Positions 19,476-28,790 of a DNA stretch of 64,000 nt are shown piece by piece (the stretch's first letter is position 1; each line of letters opens with the position of its first letter). Location: the NCBI GenBank assembly GCA_963784995.1, contig CAWATZ010000006.1:558001-622000 (forward strand), written 5' to 3'. The stretch is from CAWATZ01 sp963784995. Lineage in GTDB: Bacteria; Planctomycetota; Planctomycetia; Gemmatales; Gemmataceae. The notes below the pieces were generated by a model. That model saw only the letters and a list, made by a program, of their open reading frames with translations. It did no database searches and was not told the DNA's origin. Made by a program: the position numbers and the translations under genes.

Positions 19476-20003
19476 TCAGACCGGCGGGGCCTGGGAACCC
19501 CGGCGCAGAATGTCGCTGGGCGGCAACAGGTCCAGGTCCTCGGGCACAATCATCGATTCTTCGTGCGAGACGGTCTGGCGGTTGGCCACGTTGGGAGGCC
19601 GGCCCATCTTGCCGGGTTCAGGCAGCGGGATCGGCTCATCGCACTCTTCCAGGTCCTCGTCATCGATCGAGACCGGTTTGGCGGGCTTGGGTGCGGGCCG
19701 GGCCACGGCGCCTCCCACCATCGATTCCCAGACCACACGGTAACGGTAGGTGCCGATGGTCAGTTCGTCGCCCGGCGCCAGCCGGCCCTCCAGGACGCGC
19801 GAGCCGTTGATGCGGATGCCGTTGGTGCTGCCCAGGTCGCGGACCACCAGGTAATCGCTGACCTGGGCAATGCAGCAATGGCGGCGCGAGATCTTGCGCG
19901 AGTCGATCTGCACGTCGCACTCCGGATGCCGGCCCAGCAGCAGGATGGGCTTGTCCAGCAGGATGTTCGGCCCATCATTCAGCGAGATGAGTTGTGCTGG
20001 CAT
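19476..20003 (-). CDS. FHA-domain protein
   Basis: From the ATG at 20003 the protein has 175 residues; a GTG 12 bases upstream is the alternative. The N-terminal FHA domain (residues 1-95) has LLLGRHPECDVQI, SRRHC and DLGSTNGIRING, the phosphothreonine-binding signature. The C-terminal half is acidic and disordered-looking (SIDDEDLEECDEP). It is likely a small phosphopeptide reader working with the local Ser/Thr kinases. Confidence 0.9.
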   Translation of the reverse strand: MPAQLISLNDGPNILLDKPILLLGRHPECDVQIDSRKISRRHCCIAQVSDYLVVRDLGSTNGIRINGSRVLEGRLAPGDELTIGTYRYRVVWESMVGGAVARPAPKPAKPVSIDDEDLEECDEPIPLPEPGKMGRPPNVANRQTVSHEESMIVPEDLDLLPPSDILRRGSQAPPV

Positions 20004-20193
20004 GGGTGGTCCCACTGACGTCCCTCGGCAATACGTGCCGGCGCCCCTGCAAGAAACCGCCGCCCTCCGTGAATCCCGTCCCCGCCAGAGAGGGCGCTGC
20101 TTCCTGGCGGTTGAGTTTGCACCGTGCCCGGTACTCTACCCCAGCGCTGCCGACACCGCAACCCCCCTCGCGGAAATTCTCGCTCCCAGCGCA

Positions 20194-21897
20194 TCAATAC
20201 CTCCGCACCCGGCAAGGCCGGCCGCTGAGTTTCTGTTTCCAGACCTCCTTGCCGTCCCGGTCGAACTCGATCAGCTGACCGCTGTGGGCGCAAGCAACCA
20301 GCACCCGGCCATTGGAGCGCTGAGAGGCCCACGTCGGCCATTCAGTGTGGCAGCTCCAGTGGACCTTGCCGGCCGCGTCGATCTCGACCACCTCGTGCCT
20401 GCCGCAGCGGCAGACCAGGTAATGGCCGTTGGGCAACAGTTCCACGCTGCCCCAGTTGCTGGTGTCGCCCGCCGGGACCGAGCGCACCTCTTTCCCCTCT
20501 CCGTCCAGCTCGATCACCAGACTGCCGCTGTTCACAAACAACACGTGACCGTTGCGCAGCTTCTGGGCACAGAAGATGCGCTGGTTGTCGGTCCTCTTGA
20601 ACGAGGATACCGTGGTGCCATCCGGAGCGACTTCCAGCAGCTCGGTGTAGGTGGCGATGAACACGTTGCCGTTGCTCAAGCGCTGGCAGCTCATCGGCGC
20701 ATTATCGACGTGTTTCTGAAAGTAGATCTTGCCGCTGCGGTCGCGTTCCGTGACGCGGTTGACGTTGATCTCGGCCAGCAGCAACCGCCCATTGGGTTGC
20801 AGCTGCACGTCGATGGGCCCGGAGACGTTGTCGAACTGCCAGCGCACCTGGTCGTCCGGGCCGTAGGCGAAGACCCTGCCACTGCCCTCCGCCCCGCCTT
20901 GCATCTGACAGACCACCTTCTCGCCCAGCGACCGTTCATCCTGGGCCAGCCGGCTCAGATCGATCCTGTCCTTGTTCGTCTGCCACCATTTCCGCCAGGC
21001 GTCCAGGCAGCGCTGCCGGTTCTCCACACCCAGGCCCGAACTGAGACTGACCTGCACCGCCTGATCGCCCGCCAGGCGGAAGAGCAGGTCTTCCACCTGC
21101 CAGGCCTGTTCGGGGGAGGAATCCTGGAGCAGCCGGAGCAGCGGCTCGATGGCCTGGCGATCCCCCATCTGGGTCAGAGTCGCCGCGGCCTCAAAGCGTA
21201 CCTGGGTGTTGGAATCGAGAAGCAACCGGCGCACCAGGGCACGGTGCGGCGGCGAGTGGCGTGCCAGCAGCCGGGCGGCAGCCGCCCGCCGGAGCGGTTC
21301 CTTGTCGGTGATGGCCTCGACCAGGACCGGATCAGGCTGTCCTTCCTGGAAGGAGACCTGTTCCAGGGCTGTCTGGACCGCGTCGCTGATCCTTTCGTCT
21401 GGGGCCGAGGGGAGATAGTTAAGCAGAACCTGGCTGGCGCCGGCGGGATTGCGCTGGGCCAGCAGCCGGGCGGCGGGCAGGAACAGCGACCGCTCCCTCT
21501 TTTCCTCCAGCGCTTGCAAACACTCATCGACCCGGCGAACCACTTCCGGATCGGGGTCGCGAACAGCCTTCCTCAGCAGGGGAAAGGCGACCCAGCCCAG
21601 AGCTTGCAGGTCCGCCTCCGCGGTTTCGCGGACGTCGAAGGCGTCGTCGCCCAGCTTGCGGATCAGGCCGCTGATCCGCTCGCGGTCGGCCTCGGTCAGG
21701 GTCCGCTTGCGAAAGAACGCCAGCAGGGCGGGTCCATCCGTGCCGATTTTCCGGTCGCGGAGCAGCTTCTCTTCCGTCGCGGACGCCGGTGCGCCGCCTG
21801 CCGGCTCGGCGGCAAGCATCTGAGCCGCCAACCACCCGGCAAATCCCACAAAGGCGGCAAGGACGACCAGCGGTACGACGCGGCGATGCATTCTCAT
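20194..21897 (-). CDS. Secreted HEAT-repeat plus beta-propeller protein
   Basis: From the ATG at 21897 the protein has 567 residues. A signal/anchor (VVPLVVLAAFVGFAGWLAAQML) is followed by HEAT-like repeats (about residues 60-270, LLRKAVRDPDPEVVRRVDECLQAL and similar). A PQQ/SMP-30-like propeller follows (GRVFAYGPDDQVRWQFDN, NGHVLFVNSGSLVIELDGEGKEV, WASQRSNGRVLVACAHSGQLIEFD). No catalytic residues are identified. It is probably a periplasmic scaffold or binding protein. Confidence 0.82.
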   Translation of the reverse strand: MRMHRRVVPLVVLAAFVGFAGWLAAQMLAAEPAGGAPASATEEKLLRDRKIGTDGPALLAFFRKRTLTEADRERISGLIRKLGDDAFDVRETAEADLQALGWVAFPLLRKAVRDPDPEVVRRVDECLQALEEKRERSLFLPAARLLAQRNPAGASQVLLNYLPSAPDERISDAVQTALEQVSFQEGQPDPVLVEAITDKEPLRRAAAARLLARHSPPHRALVRRLLLDSNTQVRFEAAATLTQMGDRQAIEPLLRLLQDSSPEQAWQVEDLLFRLAGDQAVQVSLSSGLGVENRQRCLDAWRKWWQTNKDRIDLSRLAQDERSLGEKVVCQMQGGAEGSGRVFAYGPDDQVRWQFDNVSGPIDVQLQPNGRLLLAEINVNRVTERDRSGKIYFQKHVDNAPMSCQRLSNGNVFIATYTELLEVAPDGTTVSSFKRTDNQRIFCAQKLRNGHVLFVNSGSLVIELDGEGKEVRSVPAGDTSNWGSVELLPNGHYLVCRCGRHEVVEIDAAGKVHWSCHTEWPTWASQRSNGRVLVACAHSGQLIEFDRDGKEVWKQKLSGRPCRVRRY

Positions 21898-22026
21898 TTT
21901 GGTATGCCCTGAGAGGGAAACCACTTGCACCATTTCATCCTACCGTGCCCATCCAGTCGATTAAAAGCTCTTTCCACTCTTTTCTGGAGTTTTTGGGTGG
22001 GACAATTCTGTCTGGGAGGGTTGGAT

Positions 22027-24120
22027 TTACTCCTTTCCCTTTTGTCCCGCCAGTAACTCCTGGACCACGTCGGAGGCGTCGTACAGCGAGCGCAAGGCCT
22101 CGATCACTCCCCTGGAATGGACGGCAATGTGCCGGGCCTGCTCGTCAGTGTAGACGAAGTTGCGCACCAGGCCATGCCGGTTGCGGTCGAAGTTGATGCC
22201 GACCAGCTCGCCGGCCCGGTTCAGGACCGGACTGCCCGAGTTGCCGCCGATGGTGTCGGCGGTGGAGACGAAGTTGAATGGCGTCCGCAGGTTGAGCTTG
22301 TCCTTCCCCTCCAGCCAGCGTTTCGGCAGGACAAAGGGCTCACGGTGGCCCTGCTGCTGGGCACGCTCGAAAGCCGCCCCGAAGGTGGTATGGAAGTGCA
22401 GGTCCCGACCATCGACCTGGTAGCCCTTGACGACACCGAAGGCCAGGCGCAGGGTGAAGGTGGCGTCCGGGGCGACGGCCGACCCCAGCACCTCGAAGCG
22501 GGCCCGGGCGATCAGGCCGTTGGCCTGTCGCTCCGGCTCCTCGACCTGGTCCTCGAAGCGTTTGCGCACCGCCCGGGAGTCCTCGTCAATGAGCCGGGCC
22601 AGTTGGATCAGCGGATCGGACGAATCCTCGATGGCCTGCTTTCCCCCGGCCGCGATGCGCTTGCGCTCTGCGGGGTCGGCGAGTTTGCTGCCATTGATCA
22701 GCTCCACCGCCCGGGCCGGGGGGCTCTTGCCGGCCAGGACCTTCAGCAGCAGCGGATGCTCGCCGCCCAGGATCTCGGCCATGAAGCTCAGCGAGCCGGT
22801 CAGCCGGGCCCGTTCCAGTTCGGCGTGGACCGGGGCCGGCGAGTAGAGCTGGAACTCCAGAGACTCCAGCTTGGAATCGCCGTACTCGCGGAGCCGATCG
22901 GGATTCCGTTTGGGACGCTCCACCGCCAGCCGGACCAGGTGCCGGGCCACGTGGAACAGCTCCGAATCGAAGGCGTCGCCGCGCTCCAGCAAGGAGTACT
23001 CGCGCTCAAAGGTCGCCAGGGCCTTCTCCGCCTCGGCGATCCGGTCCCAGGCGTTGCCGTAGTTCTTCTGTCTCTGGGGGTCGGCCGCGACCTGGGCTCG
23101 CAGCTCGCGCTCGGACTCGGCCTTGCGTGCCACGATGGCCGGATCGAGCAACCCCTGATACTGGCCGGCAAACGCCTTGCGGGCGTTGGCGACCCGGGCC
23201 AGGAACTTCGCCGCCATCCGGGCCTGCTCCGGCCCCCGGGCGGAGAATTGCAGCAGCAGCGCCTCCATCTCCCGCAGCCGGTTCAGCGTGTAGGGCAGGG
23301 TGACGTCCCGGCGGTGCTTGAGCTTCTCCAGCGTGTCCAGCCGGTTGGTCGAGCCGGGATGGCCCGTGACAAAGACCAGGTCGCCCTCCTTCGGCCCCTC
23401 GGGACTCCAGCGCAGGAAGTGCCTGGGATGGACCGGCTTGCCGTCCTCGTAGGCCCGGAAGAAGCAGATGTCGAGGTTGAAGCGCGGATACTCGAAGTTG
23501 TCGGTATCGCCGCCGAAGAAGGCGATGTCGTGTTCCGGGGCGAACACCAGGCGGACGTCGGTGTACTTCTTGTAGCGGTACAGGTGATACTTGCCGCCCT
23601 GGTAAAGCGTGACCACGTCGCTGCGCAGGCCGGTCTTGTCGAGCGACTCCTTCTCAATCACCGCCATCGCGGCCTTGCGGGCGGCGAACGCCTGGGCGGA
23701 AGTCATTTCCGGCTTGACGGCCGCGTTGATCCGGTCGGTGACGTCCTCGATCGATTGCAGGACGTTCAGCTCCAGGTCGGGGCACTTCAGCTCCTGCTCG
23801 CGGGTGCGGGCGTGGTAGCCCTCCTTGAGGTAGTCGTGGTCTTTGGGGCTGAGCTTTTGCAGCGCGTCGGCACCGATGTGGTGGTTGGTCACGATCAGGC
23901 CGTCGGCGGAGACGAACGAACCGGAACCGCCGGAATTGAAGCGAACGGAGGCTTGCTGGGCATGTTCCAGCCAGGCGTCGGTGAGGTCAAAGCCGTATTT
24001 ATCCTTGAGGAGCTTGCGCGGGGGCTCGTTGAGCAAGAACATCCCCTCGTCTGCTTGCAGGTTCATCAGCGGTCCCAGGCTTACGCAGGCCGCAAACACG
24101 GCGGCGACGGTCAGGATCAT
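22027..24120 (-). CDS. S46-family dipeptidyl peptidase
   Basis: From the ATG at 24120 the protein has 697 residues, the usual S46 size, with a signal peptide (MILTVAAVFAACVSLGPLMNLQADEG). The serine-peptidase histidine is in GLIVTNHHIG (about residue 76) and the serine is in GGNSGSPV (about residue 630). S46 enzymes release dipeptides from peptide N-termini in the periplasm. The segment GINFDRN has Arg where DPP11 (Asp/Glu-specific) does and DPP7 has Gly, so an acidic P1 preference is inferred. Confidence 0.93.
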   Translation of the reverse strand: MILTVAAVFAACVSLGPLMNLQADEGMFLLNEPPRKLLKDKYGFDLTDAWLEHAQQASVRFNSGGSGSFVSADGLIVTNHHIGADALQKLSPKDHDYLKEGYHARTREQELKCPDLELNVLQSIEDVTDRINAAVKPEMTSAQAFAARKAAMAVIEKESLDKTGLRSDVVTLYQGGKYHLYRYKKYTDVRLVFAPEHDIAFFGGDTDNFEYPRFNLDICFFRAYEDGKPVHPRHFLRWSPEGPKEGDLVFVTGHPGSTNRLDTLEKLKHRRDVTLPYTLNRLREMEALLLQFSARGPEQARMAAKFLARVANARKAFAGQYQGLLDPAIVARKAESERELRAQVAADPQRQKNYGNAWDRIAEAEKALATFEREYSLLERGDAFDSELFHVARHLVRLAVERPKRNPDRLREYGDSKLESLEFQLYSPAPVHAELERARLTGSLSFMAEILGGEHPLLLKVLAGKSPPARAVELINGSKLADPAERKRIAAGGKQAIEDSSDPLIQLARLIDEDSRAVRKRFEDQVEEPERQANGLIARARFEVLGSAVAPDATFTLRLAFGVVKGYQVDGRDLHFHTTFGAAFERAQQQGHREPFVLPKRWLEGKDKLNLRTPFNFVSTADTIGGNSGSPVLNRAGELVGINFDRNRHGLVRNFVYTDEQARHIAVHSRGVIEALRSLYDASDVVQELLAGQKGKE

Positions 24121-24762
24121 GGTTGCGCGCACGGCTTCTCTGCCTTTCGGTCTGCGGGTTGGGTTGGTGGGCCCTTCTCTTTGGTTATCCTGGGTCGGCT
24201 GGCTCTTGTCAACTCCCCACCCTTCCGGGTAAGTGGGCAAGCTGGCGCTTGCCCGGAGGGCCTGAGCCAGTGATCGGCCTGCCTGCCCTACCTGCCAAAC
24301 TGCTGGAGTTGGCCGGGAGGCCAGACGCTGACCGTGATTGTCCAACGGATGCCAGCGAGAGCCATTTCGCTGCCTGCCCGCCACCTGCCAGGGGATTCGG
24401 GATGGCTCGGCTTGAGCCCGGTCTTGCTGACGTTGCGTGCCAGCTTGTCGCAGCTTCCGTTGCCCACGCCACTCCCCTGTTCTGTCCAGGAACACCACCC
24501 AGAAAGAAAGCGCGGGCTGGAGCGGCCACCAGACTGGCAATGAGGGGCGGCCTGGGTCGATTCGGGGCGGCCGCGACCCATTGTCTCTTACCGACCGTTA
24601 TGGCAAAAGAATTCAGAAAATCCTGGCACTGGGAGACGAACCGTGATAGGGTGACGGGAGACATGAGGCTGACCGGGCGGCTGGCAATAGGCCGACCGGG
24701 AACTTGCTCGCGTGACCTGGCGAAATAGGCTGACTGGCCAACCCGGGAAGGGGCGGGGGGCA
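24121..24762. other. Non-coding stretch at the edge of the accessory region
   Basis: About 640 bases upstream of the S46 gene show no convincing gene, RNA or repeat. Open frames on both strands have no family features and no ribosome sites. From here to about 34.2 kb the local base composition and codon use become more mixed. Confidence 0.5.
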
Positions 24763-24945
24763 ATGACCCTTGCAGAGGGCCGGCCTGTGGTGCTCTGGGC
24801 TATGCACACCATCGGGCAGCTCGACCGGCCGCGCGAACAGGAGCCCGAAGCGAGGGCCAAGCAGGCCGAGTGGGGGGCGGTCCTCATGCTCGCCCTGCGC
24901 GAGTGGACCGAAATCGAGAAGGCCGCAAAGCAGGACAGGGAATAG
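24763..24945 (+). CDS. Possible small protein, 60 residues
   Basis: The ATG at 24763 follows a GGGGCGGGGGG run. The frame has GC-rich third positions like the neighbouring genes. The product is amphipathic and charged (VLWAMHTIGQLDRPREQEP, LREWTEIEKAAKQDRE). No family is recognised, and it could be chance coding. Confidence 0.3.
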   Translation: MTLAEGRPVVLWAMHTIGQLDRPREQEPEARAKQAEWGAVLMLALREWTEIEKAAKQDRE

Positions 24946-25094
24946 CAGGGAGAAAAGGCTAACCTGTCGTTGCGGCCGACCGGCGGCACCCCGTCTTTTT
25001 GACGATTACGGCTCTCTTGCCGCCGGGGAAGGTGAGCGTAGACGTTCGGCGGTAAACGGTTCGTCGCATCTGGTGTCGAAACACGGTATTTGTC

Positions 25095-25901
25095 ATGAAG
25101 ATGAAATTGTTGACCGTAGTGTTCGTCGGGATTGGGATCCTATCGCTTGTGGCGGTGGGGTTGAATTATGGTTTCGCGAGCTGGAGAAAGCACTATAGAC
25201 AACCAAACGGGAATTACGTCAGTGTTTCGCACAAATCCGACGCCATCTTTCAACACATTGGATACGAGATGTGGAAAACGGAAAGCGGCGATTTTTTCTA
25301 CGCGATCGCAGCAGGTAACGTCGATTTTGAGCCGATCACGCCCTGTTTTGATTACCAGTACACCTATCGCATGAGCGACGGAGGTCATTTGGTCATCAAT
25401 GGCACACCTGTCGAATACTCGCCTGCCAAACGAATTCTCGCGCTAAACCCCTTTGGTGAATTGCAAGAGATCATCTTGACGGAAGCCGAGATGAAGATTC
25501 TTGAATCCCGAGATTCGGTAAGAATCTGGGAATCCGTGATTCTCCCCCGACTTTATCAATTCCAAGGCCACTCCAAGAACGGGAAACGCATTGGATCTTG
25601 GACGTGCTTCGATAGGGTCGGCAGGAAAGCGTATGAGGGCGAGTATCTGGATGGGAAACGGGACGGCAAATGGACGTATTACTATCTGTCTGGAGGCATT
25701 CGAGCCATAATCCATTATCGCAATGGCGTTCGCCATGGACAATGGACCTACTTTGGCGAAGATGGCGTTCAAACAGATGTCCTCACCTGGGACAACAACA
25801 ACCCCGTTGAGCGCGCCGCCCGACAAGCCGGTTTGAATTATGCAGAGGTTAGGTATCCGAATGGAAGGATCGACGGGGAGATGGGGCCGAACGTTCGTTG
25901 A
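25095..25901 (+). CDS. Membrane-anchored MORN/YwqK-like protein
   Basis: The 268-residue protein starts MKMKLLTVVFVGIGILSLVAVGL, a signal anchor. A region of unknown fold follows (40-150), then three or four MORN-2/YwqK-type repeats (about 170-240: GKRIGSWTCFDRVGRKAYEGEYLDG and GKRDGKWTYYYLSGG, then GVRHGQWTYFGEDG). Proteins with these repeats are annotated as YwqK-family antitoxins, though the role is mostly untested. Codon use is more AT-rich than the flanking core genes, which suggests transfer. Confidence 0.75.
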   Translation: MKMKLLTVVFVGIGILSLVAVGLNYGFASWRKHYRQPNGNYVSVSHKSDAIFQHIGYEMWKTESGDFFYAIAAGNVDFEPITPCFDYQYTYRMSDGGHLVINGTPVEYSPAKRILALNPFGELQEIILTEAEMKILESRDSVRIWESVILPRLYQFQGHSKNGKRIGSWTCFDRVGRKAYEGEYLDGKRDGKWTYYYLSGGIRAIIHYRNGVRHGQWTYFGEDGVQTDVLTWDNNNPVERAARQAGLNYAEVRYPNGRIDGEMGPNVR

Positions 25902-26128
25902 CGGCAAAACGCCTGTCGCAACGGAAGGCACGCCGCCGAACCTTCATAAGCATCTCGCTGTCCAGAGACATTCTTTCCCCGGCCACGGAAAACGGCGGGG
26001 CCTTGCGCCTCTTTTCTCTGGTGCCCGTGCAGTGGCGTGCGGGGCTCAGCGGTGGCGACCCGCTTGGCTTATCGGCAAACGCGAGCGATCACGACAAGCT
26101 GCGTGAGGGTCGCCCGAAAGCGAGGCGC
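25902..26128. other. Gap between accessory genes
   Basis: No gene or RNA is recognisable in this gap. The following 200 bases hold an inverted repeat and the upstream region of the next gene. Confidence 0.5.
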
Positions 26129-26198
26129 GGAGAAGGTTCCAGGAGCCCACGTGATGATTGCTGGAATCGTAAAATGGGCTGCTGGAACCGTTTTCTCC
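26129..26198. repeat. Inverted repeat of the ggttccaggagcc family, copy 1
   Basis: The left arm ggagaaggttccaggagccc (26129-26148) pairs imperfectly with 26174-26198. Related hairpins lie at 29875-29942 and 31461-31542, all between small genes of this region. Confidence 0.65.
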
Positions 26199-26327
26199 CC
26201 TGGAAAAACAATCCTGGCGCTGTGAGCCCAACAGTGATAGTGTGAAAGGGTGCCATTCGGCGGAGGTCGGGGTTGTCAGTTTCACACCTCCGCACTCCAT
26301 GCGGCCCCTTACTCAGGAGAACGTACC

Positions 26328-26996
26328 ATGATGCGTGGGACTTGGCTGGTGGTCGGCATCCTGCTCAGTCTGTGCTTGCCGGCATGGGGACAAAAGAAGG
26401 CACCGCCCACAGACAAGGAAATCAAGACGCTGATCGATCAGCTCGTTTCCCCGAACCCCGAGCCCATCACTCGCGGGTTGCCAATTATTGATCTGCCGGC
26501 GGGTTACGACCGCAGGAAGCAAGCGAAGGTCCTTGCCGCCCGATCCAGGCTGTTAGAGCTTGGCCCTCCGGCGTTTCCCTTTCTGATCGAGAGGTTGAAA
26601 GACGAACGCTATTGCCTGACCACCGAGAACGGCATATCCGGCGTGTACCGTAACAGGTCCGTTGGCGACATCTGCCGAAAAATCGTCTTTGTTCAACTCC
26701 AGCCCTTTGGCTCCTGGCAAGGCCGTGGCAAGCCTCCCCTCCCCAGCTATCCTCACCACTTCCTCGAGTCGCGGGAGGCGGCGAAAGCCTGGTGGGAAAA
26801 GAACAAACACAAAACGCTCTATCAGATGCAGCTCGAGGCTCTCGATTGGGTCATCGCCGAAGAAGCCAAACGTCCTGGCGACTTTACCGCCAAGGAAAAA
26901 GAGGTGCTTCAGAAGATTCGCAAAGATCTTGTGAAAAGCGGTAAGCCGCTGCCCCCGGGGGACGACGGTGTGGAGCAGGTCCATTGGTCCAAATAG
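26328..26996 (+). CDS. Secreted protein of unknown function, paralogue 1
   Basis: The ATG at 26328 follows CAGGAGA. The 222-residue product has a signal peptide (MMRGTWLVVGILLSLCLPAWG) and then a helical domain (PPTDKEIKTLIDQLVSPNPEP, KAWWEKNKHKTLYQMQLEAL, KEVLQKIRKDLVKSGKPLPPG). A second copy lies at 29172-29855. Bases 26314-26467, including the ribosome site and signal peptide, are identical to 29158-29311, after which the copies diverge. The family is not recognised, though helix pairs hint at HEAT-like folding. Confidence 0.82.
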   Translation: MMRGTWLVVGILLSLCLPAWGQKKAPPTDKEIKTLIDQLVSPNPEPITRGLPIIDLPAGYDRRKQAKVLAARSRLLELGPPAFPFLIERLKDERYCLTTENGISGVYRNRSVGDICRKIVFVQLQPFGSWQGRGKPPLPSYPHHFLESREAAKAWWEKNKHKTLYQMQLEALDWVIAEEAKRPGDFTAKEKEVLQKIRKDLVKSGKPLPPGDDGVEQVHWSK

Positions 26997-27143
26997 CCCG
27001 CTGATCCGCGGGCAGGTGCGTGGCGCAGTGGCAAGACGGCCGATCCATCCGGTGCAGCAGACCGCCGGGGCATTCGTTGATCCCGACCCGTCGCTCCCCG
27101 CCCGGCGGCTGAGCGGAGGCATTTGACGACAGGAGGCGAACGG

Positions 27144-27380
27144 ATGTTGTCGTGGCAGGGAGCATTCCGGCTCCCGACCAAGGAAGCCGGCTCAGTTCGC
27201 AAATTGGGCCACGCCGGTCTGTGGTTGTTGTTGTGCCCGCCGGTTGGTTGGCTCATGGCCCTTGGCTACCGGGGCCAGGCCGCCTGGCGCCTGGTGGATG
27301 GCGAGCGGAAGAGCAGGCCAGGCCGCCGGGAAGAGGAAAAGGGGCATCGTGGTCTCCTTGGGTTGGGTGGGCATCCATAG
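27144..27380 (+). CDS. Short membrane protein, possibly truncated
   Basis: A good ribosome site (AGGAGGCGAACGG) precedes the ATG at 27144. The product (78 residues) starts MLSWQGAFRLPTKEAG and has one hydrophobic segment (LGHAGLWLLLCPPVGWLMALGYRGQ). The tail (KSRPGRREEEKGHRG) looks out of register. It resembles the start of DUF4013-type planctomycete membrane proteins, so it may be a remnant or a frameshifted gene. Confidence 0.4.
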   Translation: MLSWQGAFRLPTKEAGSVRKLGHAGLWLLLCPPVGWLMALGYRGQAAWRLVDGERKSRPGRREEEKGHRGLLGLGGHP

Positions 27381-27449
27381 AATCGCTGTCAGCGGCTGGC
27401 AGCGGTCCACGGTGGACCGCTGCCCTTCCGCCACTTCTCGGAGGCGATC

Positions 27450-27848
27450 ATGAAGGCGATCCTCTCAATGGCGTTGGTGCTCGGGGTCTGCGGCCTGGTG
27501 GGCGCGGCGGCCGACAAGGTAGTCGATGCGGTCGGAACGTGGAAGTGCGAATATGAGATCGGCGGGCAGAAGCGGACGGCCACATTGACGATCAAGAAGG
27601 ACGGGGACAAACTCGCCGGGACGATGAGCTGGCCGGACCAGAAGGAGACCAAGCTCAAGAACCTGAAGCTCAAGGACGGGACTCTGACGTTCTCCGCCGT
27701 GCGGAAGGTCATGGATAACGAGATCACCGTCGAGTACAAGCTGACGCTTGACGGGGACAAGTTCAAGGGGAAAAGTGCGGCGGAATTCGGGGGCGAGAAG
27801 CGGGAATGGGACATCAAGGGGGAGAGGGAGAAGAACAAGGACAAGTAG
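27450..27848 (+). CDS. Small secreted beta-rich protein
   Basis: The ATG at 27450 follows CGGAGGCGATC. The 132-residue product has a signal peptide (MKAILSMALVLGVCGLVGAA). A domain with alternating short strands follows (GTWKCEYEIGGQKRTATLTI, KLAGTMSWPDQKETKLKNL, VEYKLTLDGDKFKGK), like small lipocalin-type folds, with a lysine-rich tail. The function is unknown. Confidence 0.8.
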   Translation: MKAILSMALVLGVCGLVGAAADKVVDAVGTWKCEYEIGGQKRTATLTIKKDGDKLAGTMSWPDQKETKLKNLKLKDGTLTFSAVRKVMDNEITVEYKLTLDGDKFKGKSAAEFGGEKREWDIKGEREKNKDK

Positions 27849-27992
27849 CGGATGGGCAGGAAAGGGTTCCAGGAGGCTTCACAGGGGGTTCGCGACAGGA
27901 GACGTGAGGGGCACGTGCCGCCAGAAGGCTTTCGATGGATGACGGCACAGGCCCCGCACGAGAACGACACCGTTCGGCCTCAGAGGTTTCGT

Positions 27993-28790
27993 ATGGGTTG
28001 GGTGAAAGATGCGCTGAAGGAACTCGCTGCTGGCCGAAAGGTGCAGGTCCGGCCCTCCGGCGGCTCCATGCGCGGACGCATCGAGAGCGGCCAGCTCGTC
28101 ACCCTTTCGCCTGCTCAACCCGGCGACGTCCATCTTGAGGATGTGGTTCTGGTGCGATGGCAGGGCAACTACCTGCTCCATCTGGTGAAGGCAATCCAGG
28201 AAGGCCAGTTCCTCATTGGCAACAACGTCGGCAAGATCAACGGGTGGGTGTCAGGCGATGCCATCGTGGCCAGGGTCAGCGCCGTAGGCGAGTTGGTGGA
28301 GGGCACAGAGGTGAGTGTCGGCGTCATAGCTCTCGACCTGGAGCGCACCCTGATTGACGACGCCCGCAGCGGCCGCCCACGACCCGGCCTGCTCGACTTC
28401 CTGACGTTCTGCCACGAGCGCTTCGAGCGCGTGGCCCTGTTCACCACCGTCGAGGAGGAGGACGCCCGCGACGTGCTGGAGGGGCTGGCCCGCCGTGACT
28501 GCCTGCCGCCGGGGCTGCTGGACCGCCTGGAGTACGTCGGCTGGTCCGGGGAGTACAAAGACCTGGAGTTCGTGCCCGGCGCGGTTCCCGAGGCCGTCTT
28601 GCTGGTCGATGACGACGGCGGCTGGGTGCGGCCCGACCAGCGGGACCGCTGGGTTGCAATCGCGGGCTGGGACGGCGGGCCGGACCGCGAACTGGAGCGC
28701 GTGCGGTCGATACTGGAGGGTTGGCTCGCCGGGTCCGCGGGCAGCTCGGATAAAAGCATTGACCTTCGGCGGAGGTCGGGTTTGCCATGA
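27993..28790 (+). CDS. S24/S26-protease-like domain fused to a NIF-type HAD domain
   Basis: The start at 27993 has AGAGG upstream; an in-frame ATG at 27939 is possible. About residues 12-110 resemble LexA/signal-peptidase folds, with a possible Ser in GGSM and Lys in YLLHLVKA as the dyad. From about residue 115 a HAD domain follows: VIALDLERTL (the canonical DxDxT second Asp is Glu), LFTTV, EYKDLEF and LLVDDDGGW. In planctomycetes these parts resemble separate single-domain proteins, so the fusion is unusual. Its stop overlaps the next gene by 4 bases, implying coupled translation. The reaction is unknown. Confidence 0.7.
   Translation: MGWVKDALKELAAGRKVQVRPSGGSMRGRIESGQLVTLSPAQPGDVHLEDVVLVRWQGNYLLHLVKAIQEGQFLIGNNVGKINGWVSGDAIVARVSAVGELVEGTEVSVGVIALDLERTLIDDARSGRPRPGLLDFLTFCHERFERVALFTTVEEEDARDVLEGLARRDCLPPGLLDRLEYVGWSGEYKDLEFVPGAVPEAVLLVDDDGGWVRPDQRDRWVAIAGWDGGPDRELERVRSILEGWLAGSAGSSDKSIDLRRRSGLP

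Noticed and set aside
19870..21912. Long plus-strand open frame over the HEAT/propeller gene
   Set aside because: It mirrors the high-GC codon pattern of the minus-strand gene, has no ribosome site and no family motifs; the minus-strand product has a signal peptide and recognisable repeats.
22117..24273. 718-codon plus-strand frame over the S46 gene
   Set aside because: The minus strand carries the S46 motifs and signal peptide; the plus frame is an antisense shadow rich in Gly, Val and Gln.
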